The position numbers and the translations under genes were made by a program. A DNA stretch of 5,593 bases from NCBI GenBank assembly GCA_035316005.1, contig DATFXK010000160.1:1-5593 (forward strand), read 5' to 3'. The notes beneath the pieces are model-generated. The model saw nothing but the letters and a program-made list of their open reading frames with translations. It was not told where the DNA came from and ran no database searches. Positions 1-5,593 of this stretch are shown piece after piece. This DNA comes from JALZAA01 sp035316005. Lineage in GTDB: Bacteria > Actinomycetota > Acidimicrobiia > IMCC26256 > JACDBD01. Every line of letters begins with the position of its first letter. Within the stretch, counting starts at the first letter, position 1.

Positions 1-423
1 CTTCTTCGCACTGAGATCGATCGTGAAGTCCCGGGTCTGGACGACCGCCTCTTCTTCGGCTGGGCCCCTCCGGCGCAGTGCGGCCCGCACCCGCGCGAGA
101 AGCTCGTCCATGCCGAACGGCTTGGTCACGTAGTCGTCGGCGCCGGCATCGAGCGCTGCGACCTTGTCGCCCTCGGCGTCTCGCACCGATAGCACGACGA
201 TCGGCACCTGCGACCAGCCCCGCAGCCCGCGAATCACCTCGACTCCGTCGATGCCGGGCAGGCCGAGGTCGAGCACGACGACGTCGGGGTGCGTGCGCGC
301 TGCAGTCGCCAGCGCTTGTTCTCCGTCCGGCGCGAGGTCGACGTCGTAGCCCCGGGCACGGAGATTGATACCCAGCGCGCGCCGGATCTGCGGCTCGTCG
401 TCCACGACGAGCACCCGTGTCAT
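1..423 (-). CDS. kdpE: KdpE-family response regulator, copy 2 (downstream of kdpD; 3' end outside window)
   Basis: The first 141 codons of a second OmpR-class regulator are visible; the frame is open to base 1. The receiver domain is complete: acidic pair D8/D9, phospho-acceptor D52 in LDLGLPG, switch S79 in VLSVRD, K101 in YVTKPFG. It is followed by a charged linker and the first strand of the DNA-binding domain (DFTIDLSAKK). Aligned with the regulator upstream of kdpD, about 104 of 141 residues match by hand count, with one single-residue gap near the start. The ATG at 423 overlaps the kdpD stop in an ATGA arrangement; no clear Shine-Dalgarno is present, so translation is probably coupled to kdpD. 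This is the usual place of kdpE. Whether the winged-helix domain is intact cannot be seen here. Confidence 0.93.
   Translation of the reverse strand, partial: MTRVLVVDDEPQIRRALGINLRARGYDVDLAPDGEQALATAARTHPDVVVLDLGLPGIDGVEVIRGLRGWSQVPIVVLSVRDAEGDKVAALDAGADDYVTKPFGMDELLARVRAALRRRGPAEEEAVVQTRDFTIDLSAKK
1..423 (-). repeat. Diverged direct repeat, copy A (regulator receiver region)
   Basis: This block is colinear with 3197-3622 and in the same orientation. It encodes the paralogous receiver domain and linker. The best-matching stretch is 115-168, which differs from 3311-3364 at only 3 of 54 bases by eye. The similarity is that of duplicated genes, not of a mobile element; no terminal inverted repeats or transposase were seen. 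Confidence 0.75.
420..423 (-). other. ATGA stop/start overlap between kdpD and the second regulator
   Basis: On the minus strand the bases ATGA hold both the start ATG of the second regulator (423-421) and the stop TGA of kdpD (422-420). The sequence just upstream lacks a clear Shine-Dalgarno, which fits translational coupling of kinase and regulator. Confidence 0.9.
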
Positions 424-2924
424 GCCGCCGATTCGAGGCTCACGATCACCGTCAGTCCGCCGCCCGGCGTGTCCTCGACCGAGAGCTCCCCACCCATGGC
501 GTCGATGAAGCCCCGTGCAACGGCCAAGCCGAGCCCCGTACCGCTGTTGCTCGACTGATCACCCAGGCGCTGGAACGGTTGGAACATGCGGTCTCGCTGA
601 TCCGGCGGGATCCCCGGGCCCTGGTCGACGACCCGCAGGTCGATGCGCTCGCCGACGGCGCAGGCGTCGACCCGGACGGGCCGATCGGGTGGGGACCAGG
701 TGATTGCGTTGTCGATGATGTTCGCGACGGCGCGTTCGAGGAGCGCGGCGTCGGCCTGCACTCGCGGCAAGGTCTCGTCGACGCGAACGTCGACGAGTCG
801 TCCGCGATCCCCGAGTCCTTTGATCGCGGCGGGCACAACCTCTTCGAGTCCGACGTCGCGGATGGCAAGCTCGAGCGCTCCGCTTTGGAGCCGGCTCATG
901 TCGAGGAGGTTGCCGACGAGCGTGTTCAGGCGATCTGCTTCCTCGTCGATCGTGGCCAAGAGCTCGCGTGTCGCCTGGGGTGTCCAGTCGACGTCCTGCT
1001 GGAGGAGGCTCGTCGCCGCGGCCTTGATCGAGGACAGCGGCGTCCGCAAGTCGTGCGACACGGCCGCGAGGAGTGCGGCGCGCAGATTGTTCGCCTCGGC
1101 GAGCCCTGCCGCGACGGCGGCCTCGGCTCGCAGCTGACGACGCTCGAGCGCGAGCGAGAGCTGACCGGTGAATGCGTGCAGGAGCGAGAGGTCCTCGGCG
1201 GCGAGGTCGGGCCCGACGACGACGAGTTGCATCTCGGAGTCGATCGCGATGCTGAAATCGCCCTCTTCGGGCGTCTCGGGGACAGGTGCGCCCGTCGACG
1301 TCTCGACGCGCCAGCCGTCGCCGCTTCGCTGCACGACTGCGATCGCTCCGAGGCCGAACGCCGTCCGAAGGGTGCTGATGAGCACAGGGAGTGGGTCCTC
1401 CTCAGCCATCAGCTGGCCGCCGAGGCGAGCGAGTGTTTCCGCCTCGGCGCGCGCACGCGATGCCTCGGCCGATCTCCGTCCGGCCGCGTTCACGAGCGCG
1501 CTCACGACCAGGGCGACCACGAGGAACACGATGAGCGCAATGAGGTCTCGGCCCTCGTGGATCGTCCACTCGTGGATCGGAGGAATGAAGTACCAGTTGG
1601 CGAGGAGGAACGCGGCGACGCTGGCGCCCAGCGCCGGCCACAGTCCGCCGGTCGCCGCGACGGCCACGACCGCAATGAGGTAGAGGAGCAGCGATCCCGG
1701 GAAGCCGAGGTTGTCGCGGACACTGGCCATGACGAGCGTCATCAGTGGAAGCAGGACGAGGCCGAGGACGGCGCCCGCCACCTGGCGCCGGACGGGAAGC
1801 ACCCGTGCCCCCCGAGGACGGCGACTGAACGGCGCGGCGGGCTCCGGTTCCGCGCTCGAGATCACGTGCACGTCGATGGGACCGGACGCACGGATCACGC
1901 GGTTGATCACCGAACCACGGGTGAGCTCGACCCAGCGCGAACGCCGGCTGGCGCCGAGGACGAGCTGGGTCGCGTTCTCCGCCCGGGCGAACTCGATGAG
2001 CGCCTTCCCGACGTCGTCGCCGACGATCTCGTGGTACATCCCACCCATCTCGGTCAACAGCGCGCGGTGCCCCTCGAGCAGCTGCTTCGGCGGTCCGACG
2101 AGGCCGTCCGTGGATCGGACGTGCACGCCGAAGAGCTCGGCGTGCGCACGCATCGCCATCCGCGCGGCGCGGCGGATGAGCGCCTCCCCGCCCGGCGCGC
2201 CCGTGATGGCGACGACGACGCGCTCACGCGTCTCCCACGGGCCCCGGATCGCGTGCTCCTCCATGTACTCCTGGAGCGTCTCGTCGACCTTGTCGGCGAC
2301 CCAGAGCAGGGCCAGCTCGCGGAGGGCGGCGAGGTTTCCGGGCCGGAAGTAGTTGGCGAGCGAGGCGTCGATCCGCTCGGGTGGGTAGATGTTGCCGTGC
2401 GCCATCCGGCGGCGGAGTGCCTCCGGTGTCATGTCGACGAGCTCCACCCCGTCGGCGGCGCGAACGACGGCGTCGGGAATGGTCTCGTGCTGCTTGATCC
2501 CGGTGATGCGCTCGACGACGTCGTTGACCGATTCGAGGTGCTGCATGTTGAGCGTCGTCACGACGTCGATGCCTGCGGCGAGGAGCTCGTTGACGTCCTG
2601 CCAGCGCTTCTCGTTCCGGGACCCGGGCACGTTCGTGTGCGCAATCTCGTCGACGAGGGCGAGCTGGGGCTTCCGGGCCAGGATGGCGTCGACGTCCATC
2701 TCCTCGAAGTCGGTGCCGCGGTAGTTCAGCCGCCTTCGGGGAACGACCTCGAGGTCCCGGATCTGCGCTTCGGTGTTGGCCCGCCCGTGGGTCTCGACGT
2801 AACCCACGACGACGTCCTTGCCGCGGTGCAGGCCGCGCCATCCTTCGTTGAGCATCGCGTACGTCTTGCCGACGCCCGGCGCCGCGCCCAGGTAGACGCG
2901 TAGCTTCCCGCGAGCCACGGGCAC
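420..2924 (-). CDS. kdpD: KdpD, K+/osmotic-stress sensor histidine kinase
   Basis: KdpD is the membrane sensor kinase/phosphatase that controls KdpE. It has 834 residues (E. coli about 894). Domains in order: N-terminal KdpD domain (about 6-212) with Walker A GAAPGVGKT (13-21) and LALVDEIAHTNVPGS (88-102, Walker B-like Asp 92); a universal-stress-protein-like domain (about 235-357); four closely spaced membrane helices (about 381-400, 411-428, 429-447, 460-480), followed by an Arg-rich stretch (483-500) as in the family; a GAF-like region (about 497-595); HisKA with AVSHDLRTPLSSIK, phospho-His 624; and HATPase_c with the N box (NIIDNA, 735-740), DQGPGIP (767-773), FQPF (781-784) and GTGLGL (795-800). 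All catalytic motifs look intact. The start is a GTG at 2924 with CAGGG 9 nt upstream; a second in-frame GTG at 2918 cannot be excluded. The stop TGA overlaps the ATG of the next regulator. Confidence 0.97.
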   Translation of the reverse strand: MPVARGKLRVYLGAAPGVGKTYAMLNEGWRGLHRGKDVVVGYVETHGRANTEAQIRDLEVVPRRRLNYRGTDFEEMDVDAILARKPQLALVDEIAHTNVPGSRNEKRWQDVNELLAAGIDVVTTLNMQHLESVNDVVERITGIKQHETIPDAVVRAADGVELVDMTPEALRRRMAHGNIYPPERIDASLANYFRPGNLAALRELALLWVADKVDETLQEYMEEHAIRGPWETRERVVVAITGAPGGEALIRRAARMAMRAHAELFGVHVRSTDGLVGPPKQLLEGHRALLTEMGGMYHEIVGDDVGKALIEFARAENATQLVLGASRRSRWVELTRGSVINRVIRASGPIDVHVISSAEPEPAAPFSRRPRGARVLPVRRQVAGAVLGLVLLPLMTLVMASVRDNLGFPGSLLLYLIAVVAVAATGGLWPALGASVAAFLLANWYFIPPIHEWTIHEGRDLIALIVFLVVALVVSALVNAAGRRSAEASRARAEAETLARLGGQLMAEEDPLPVLISTLRTAFGLGAIAVVQRSGDGWRVETSTGAPVPETPEEGDFSIAIDSEMQLVVVGPDLAAEDLSLLHAFTGQLSLALERRQLRAEAAVAAGLAEANNLRAALLAAVSHDLRTPLSSIKAAATSLLQQDVDWTPQATRELLATIDEEADRLNTLVGNLLDMSRLQSGALELAIRDVGLEEVVPAAIKGLGDRGRLVDVRVDETLPRVQADAALLERAVANIIDNAITWSPPDRPVRVDACAVGERIDLRVVDQGPGIPPDQRDRMFQPFQRLGDQSSNSGTGLGLAVARGFIDAMGGELSVEDTPGGGLTVIVSLESAA

Positions 2925-2933
2925 AGCCTACGA

Positions 2934-2938
2934 CCCTG
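2934..2938 (-). promoter_or_regulatory. Probable ribosome binding site of kdpD (GTG start)
   Basis: In the 14-nt spacer between the first regulator and kdpD the minus strand reads CAGGG, 9 nt before the GTG at 2924. An AGG nearer the start would suit the alternative GTG at 2918, so the exact start is uncertain by two codons. Confidence 0.5.
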
Positions 2939-3622
2939 CTACTCGGCCGGTTCGAAGCGGTATCCGAGACCGGCTTCGGTCGCGAGGTACCGAGGACGAG
3001 ACGGATCGGGCTCGAGCTTCCGCCGGAGCCGGGCGATGTACTCGCGCAGGTTGCCCGTCTCGTCGTGGTACTCGGGGCCCCAGACCTCCTGCAGGAGCTG
3101 AACCTGCGGGATCAACTTCCCACGGTTGCGTACGAGCACCTCGACGAGACGCCATTCCGTCGGCGTGAGCCGCACCTCCTCGCCGTCGCGGACCACGCGC
3201 TTGGCCGCGAGGTCGATCCGGAAGTCGTCCGTGTCGATCGTCGGCTTCTCGTCGGCGGGAATGGCGCGACGCAGAGCCGCTCGGAGGCGGGCCAGGAGCT
3301 CGCCCATCCCGAACGGCTTGGTGACGTAGTCGTCGGCGCCGGCGTCGAGCGCGGCGACCTTGTCCGCCTCGGTGTCCCGGACCGACAGCACGATGATCGG
3401 GACGTGGCTCCACCCACGGATGCCCTCGATGACGTCGATCCCGCCGATGCCGGGGAGGCCGAGGTCGACCAGGACCGCGTCGGGTTGCGTCCGGGCTGCG
3501 AGGTCGAGTGCCTCCTCGCCGGTGGCGGCGAGGTCGACGTCGAACCCGTGGGCTCGCAGGTTGATGCCGACGGTGCGCCGGATCTGGGTTTCGTCGTCGA
3601 CGACGAGGACACGGCTGGTCAT
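2939..3622 (-). CDS. kdpE: KdpE-family response regulator, copy 1 (upstream of kdpD)
   Basis: This is an OmpR/PhoB-class regulator, expected to take phosphate from KdpD and activate kdp transcription. It has 227 residues, about the usual length. The receiver domain (about 4-119) has the acidic pair D9/D10, phospho-acceptor D53 in VDLGLPG, switch residue S80 in VLSVRD, and K102 in the YVTKPFG motif. The winged-helix DNA-binding domain (about 131-225) carries LTPTEWRL, QLLQEVWGPEY, LREYIARLRRKLEPDPSRPR and GLGYRFEP, all close to KdpE. It starts at ATG 3622, 21 nt after kdpC, with only a weak purine-rich AGAAAG stretch 9 nt upstream. It ends at TAG, 14 nt before kdpD. The position is odd, because kdpE usually follows kdpD, and a second very similar regulator does exactly that here. 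The KdpE family call is firm; which of the two copies drives the kdp promoter cannot be told from sequence. Confidence 0.95.
   Translation of the reverse strand: MTSRVLVVDDETQIRRTVGINLRAHGFDVDLAATGEEALDLAARTQPDAVLVDLGLPGIGGIDVIEGIRGWSHVPIIVLSVRDTEADKVAALDAGADDYVTKPFGMGELLARLRAALRRAIPADEKPTIDTDDFRIDLAAKRVVRDGEEVRLTPTEWRLVEVLVRNRGKLIPQVQLLQEVWGPEYHDETGNLREYIARLRRKLEPDPSRPRYLATEAGLGYRFEPAE
3197..3622 (-). repeat. Diverged direct repeat, copy B (regulator receiver region)
   Basis: This is the partner of the repeat at 1-423, with one extra codon (Ser 3). The two copies flank kdpD in direct orientation, so the unit looks like a regulator duplication around the kinase gene. The similarity may continue into the DNA-binding domains, but the second copy is cut by the window edge. 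Confidence 0.75.
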
Positions 3623-3643
3623 GCCGGCCCGCTTTCTACGTAG

Positions 3644-4438
3644 TCACGGCTTGGCTTCGTCGAGGGCGAGGTTGAGGTCGAGCACGTTCACGGTCTTCTC
3701 GCCGAGGAAGCCGAGCGTCCGGCCGTCGGTGTGCTCGTCGATCAGCTTGCGCACCCGCCCGACGGAGAGCCCGCGCTCCCGCGCAACGCGGTTGGCCTGC
3801 AGGTTGGCGTTCGCCACGGAGATGTCCGGGTCGAGGCCCGACGCCGACGCCGTCACGGCGTCGACCGGGATCTTCGTGCGCCGTGGGACTCCGTTCAGCT
3901 CCCGGTACGCCACCTCACGCTGCGGCACGGTGTTCGTGTCACACACGTAGGACCCGTCCTTGTGCTTCTTGTACTTCGTGTCCGGCGTGGGGCTCACCAC
4001 GGGCTTGCCATCCGTGTCGTCAGGAACGCAGTAGGGGTCCTCCCGGCTGGCGAAGGGGTTGGTCTTCGACGTGTTGCCGTTGAGGTCGAGCGTGTTGAAG
4101 CCGGGGAGGTAGCCGACGAGCGCGGGGTTCGACGGCCCGAGGTTGGAGCCGCTGCTGAGGGTCGGGTCGTAGCCGTTGGAGCTGTTGCCGTCGGCGCCGC
4201 TGGCACTCGATGGACGCGTCTGGAAGTACTTGGGGATCGGGTTGCCCTTCTTGTCGACGAAGGCTTGCCCGATCAGGCTCGACCCGACGTCCTTGCCGTG
4301 GTGTTGGACGAGCGAGCCGTCGGCTTTGTCCTTGAAACCGAGCTGGGCGATGCCGGTGACGACGAGCCCGTACCCGATGCCGAGCAGTAGCGTGAAGACG
4401 ACCATCGTCAAGATCGCGGGAACGAGTTGGCGTCGCAT
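3644..4438 (-). CDS. kdpC: KdpC, potassium-transporting ATPase accessory subunit, enlarged
   Basis: KdpC is the single-span subunit that stabilises the KdpABC complex and supports ATP-driven K+ uptake; most of it lies outside the cytoplasmic membrane. The protein is 264 residues, against about 190 in E. coli. One membrane helix is seen at about 8-30. Family motifs follow in order: GSSLIGQAF (52-60), YFQTRPSS (71-78), YDPTLSSGSNLGPSNPAL (90-107), PVDAVTASASGLDPDIS (191-207) and VNVLDLNLALD (250-260). Between SNPAL and the VAYRELNG stretch is an extra segment of about 60 residues (roughly 108-174), rich in Asn, Asp, Lys and Pro and holding the only two cysteines (137 and 166). The ATG at 4438 follows the kdpB stop with no gap and has a good GGGAG ribosome site 8 nt upstream. 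The insert may be a lineage-typical form of KdpC; its function is unknown to me. Confidence 0.97.
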   Translation of the reverse strand: MRRQLVPAILTMVVFTLLLGIGYGLVVTGIAQLGFKDKADGSLVQHHGKDVGSSLIGQAFVDKKGNPIPKYFQTRPSSASGADGNSSNGYDPTLSSGSNLGPSNPALVGYLPGFNTLDLNGNTSKTNPFASREDPYCVPDDTDGKPVVSPTPDTKYKKHKDGSYVCDTNTVPQREVAYRELNGVPRRTKIPVDAVTASASGLDPDISVANANLQANRVARERGLSVGRVRKLIDEHTDGRTLGFLGEKTVNVLDLNLALDEAKP

Positions 4439-5593
4439 CTACTTCACTCCCAGTGCGGTGAGGAGGATGTCGATCAGCTTGATGCCGATGAACGGGGCGA
4501 TCACTCCACCGGCGCCGTAGATCAAGAGGTTTCGTCGCAACAGGTGTGAGGCTGACGTCGGTATGAACTTCACGCCCCGCAGTGCAAGCGGGATCAGCAT
4601 CACGATGATGATGGCGTTGAAGATGACGGCGGAGAGGATGGCGGAGCGCGGCGACTGCAGCTGCATGATGTTCAGGCGATCGAGGACGCTGAGGCTGGCG
4701 AACCCGGCGAACATCGCAGGGATGATGGCGAAGTACTTCGCGACGTCGTTGGCGATCGAGAACGTCGTGAGCGAGCCGCGGGTGATGAGCAGCTGCTTGC
4801 CGATCTCGACGATGTCGATGAGCTTCGTCGGGTCCGACTCGAGGTCGACCATGTTCCCGGCTTCCTTGGCCGCCTGGGTGCCGGTGTTCATGGCCACGGC
4901 CACGTCAGCTTGCGCGAGGGCGGGAGCGTCGTTGGTCCCGTCGCCGGTCATCGCGACCAGCCGCCCGCCGCGCTGCTCGCTCTTGATGAGCTGCATCTTG
5001 TCCTCGGGGGTCGCCTCGGCGAGGAAGTCGTCCACGCCGGCTTCCTTGGCGATGAACTCGGCCGTGCGCGGGTTGTCGCCCGTGATCATCACGGTGCGGA
5101 TGCCCATGCGCCGGAGGTCGGCGAAGCGCTGCGAAATTCCGGGCTTGACGATGTCCTTGAGATAGACGACGCCCAGCGCGCGCGGAGGGTGGGGGGTGCC
5201 CTCCGCGGCGCCGGCGCCGGTGGCCCGACTGCTTTCGGCGACGACGAGGGGCGTGCCGCCCTGGGCCGATATCGAGTCGACCGTGTCGCCGATCTCGGCA
5301 GGGACCGTCCCGCCTTGCTCTTCGACCCACCGGCGTACCGCGTCGGCCGCGCCCTTGCGGACCGAGCGGCTGTCCATGTCCACACCGCTCATGCGCGTCT
5401 GCGCAGTGAATGGGACGAGGTCGGCGCCGACGAGCTCGCGCTCGCGGAGGCCGAACTTCTCCTTGGCGAATACGACGATCGAGCGGCCCTCGGGGGTCTC
5501 GTCGGCGAGGCTCGAGAGCTGGGCGGCGTCGGCGAACTCCTGGTCCGTCACTCCGTTGGCGGGGATGAAGGCATCCGCCTCGCGGTTGCCGAA
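4439..5593 (-). CDS. kdpB: KdpB, potassium-transporting P-type ATPase catalytic subunit (3' part, 5' end outside window)
   Basis: KdpB is the ATP-hydrolysing subunit of the inner-membrane KdpFABC K+ uptake complex. The frame is open to the window edge; 384 residues are visible, beginning FGNREADAFIPANG. By alignment with remembered E. coli KdpB, this starts just after the DKTGTIT phosphorylation motif, so the catalytic Asp, the A domain and TM1-4 lie outside. Counting from the GTG codon at 5551, visible motifs are: N-domain FTAQTRMSG (about 48-56) and RKGAADA (65-71); P-domain MITGDN (155-160) and MTGDGTNDAP (201-210); then C-terminal membrane helices near 261-283, 304-326 and 341-367. The TM5 motif NDVAKYFA keeps the Asp and Lys that couple ATPase to transport in the family. 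A Gly/Ala/Pro-rich insert of about 15 residues (110-124) is absent from E. coli KdpB. The GTG at 5551 is internal, not a start. The stop TAG (4441-4439) directly abuts the kdpC ATG. Confidence 0.98.
   Translation of the reverse strand, partial: FGNREADAFIPANGVTDQEFADAAQLSSLADETPEGRSIVVFAKEKFGLRERELVGADLVPFTAQTRMSGVDMDSRSVRKGAADAVRRWVEEQGGTVPAEIGDTVDSISAQGGTPLVVAESSRATGAGAAEGTPHPPRALGVVYLKDIVKPGISQRFADLRRMGIRTVMITGDNPRTAEFIAKEAGVDDFLAEATPEDKMQLIKSEQRGGRLVAMTGDGTNDAPALAQADVAVAMNTGTQAAKEAGNMVDLESDPTKLIDIVEIGKQLLITRGSLTTFSIANDVAKYFAIIPAMFAGFASLSVLDRLNIMQLQSPRSAILSAVIFNAIIIVMLIPLALRGVKFIPTSASHLLRRNLLIYGAGGVIAPFIGIKLIDILLTALGVK
4447..4451 (-). promoter_or_regulatory. Ribosome binding site of kdpC inside the 3' end of kdpB
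   Basis: The minus strand reads GGGAG, then 8 nt, then the kdpC ATG. It lies within the last codons of kdpB and supports the kdpC start at 4438, since the two genes abut without a spacer. Confidence 0.7.

Noticed and set aside
417..2903. An 828-codon open frame on the plus strand covering nearly all of kdpD
   Set aside because: The opposite strand encodes an intact KdpD with every family motif. The plus-strand product is Arg/Asp/Glu/Val-rich with no recognisable domain, which is typical of a frame kept open by high GC and codon bias.
3065..3643. A 192-codon open frame on the plus strand opposite the first regulator
   Set aside because: It is a shadow of the regulator gene. A similar antisense stretch opposite the second regulator (289-558) arises because the two regulators are paralogues, not because an antisense protein is conserved.
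3636..3643. 8-bp palindrome CTACGTAG directly after the kdpC stop, considered as an operator or terminator
   Set aside because: It is too short, has no loop or U-run and no second copy in a spacer. A chance palindrome of this length is expected.
3731..4390. A 219-codon open frame on the plus strand opposite kdpC
   Set aside because: The product is low-complexity and rich in Val, Arg, Gly and Ala with no motif; the minus strand clearly encodes KdpC.
4439..5551. Treating kdpB as starting at the in-frame GTG at 5551
   Set aside because: The frame continues upstream to the window edge with conserved KdpB residues (GNREADAFIPANG), so the GTG codes for an internal Val and the gene is simply cut by the window.

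Overview
The window is GC-rich and fully coding, and every gene is on the minus strand. Read 5'->3' on that strand it holds the back half of a kdp high-affinity potassium-uptake operon: kdpB (3' part only), kdpC, a KdpE-family response regulator, the sensor kinase kdpD, and a second KdpE-family response regulator cut by the window edge. High GC, a GTG start, the actinobacterial-looking winged-helix motif of the regulator (LTPTEW) and an enlarged KdpC suggest an actinomycete-type bacterium (Actinomycetota, possibly a deep or uncultured lineage). This placement is inference only.

Layout, in transcription order: 5593-4439 is the catalytic and C-terminal membrane part of the P-type ATPase subunit KdpB; 4438-3644 is KdpC, the single-span accessory subunit; 3622-2939 is a complete OmpR/KdpE-type regulator; 2924-420 is a complete KdpD; 423-1 is the receiver domain and linker of the second regulator, running off the window. 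Junctions are very tight: 0 nt (kdpB/kdpC), 21 nt, 14 nt, and a 4-nt ATGA overlap. No gap is large enough for an obvious promoter or terminator, so all five genes are probably one transcript. kdpA, and kdpF if present, should lie beyond position 5593.

Functionally, KdpABC pumps K+ into the cell using ATP, and KdpD senses low K+ or osmotic/ionic stress and phosphorylates KdpE, which activates the operon. The unusual point is that KdpD is bracketed by two closely similar KdpE paralogues, about 74% identical over the 141 residues that can be compared (hand count). The downstream copy occupies the usual kdpD-kdpE position with translational coupling. The upstream copy is inserted between the pump genes and the kinase. 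Further points of interest are a roughly 60-residue insert with two cysteines in the external part of KdpC and a short Gly/Ala/Pro-rich insert in KdpB. No RNA genes, mobile elements, CRISPR arrays or non-coding stretches over 21 nt were seen.
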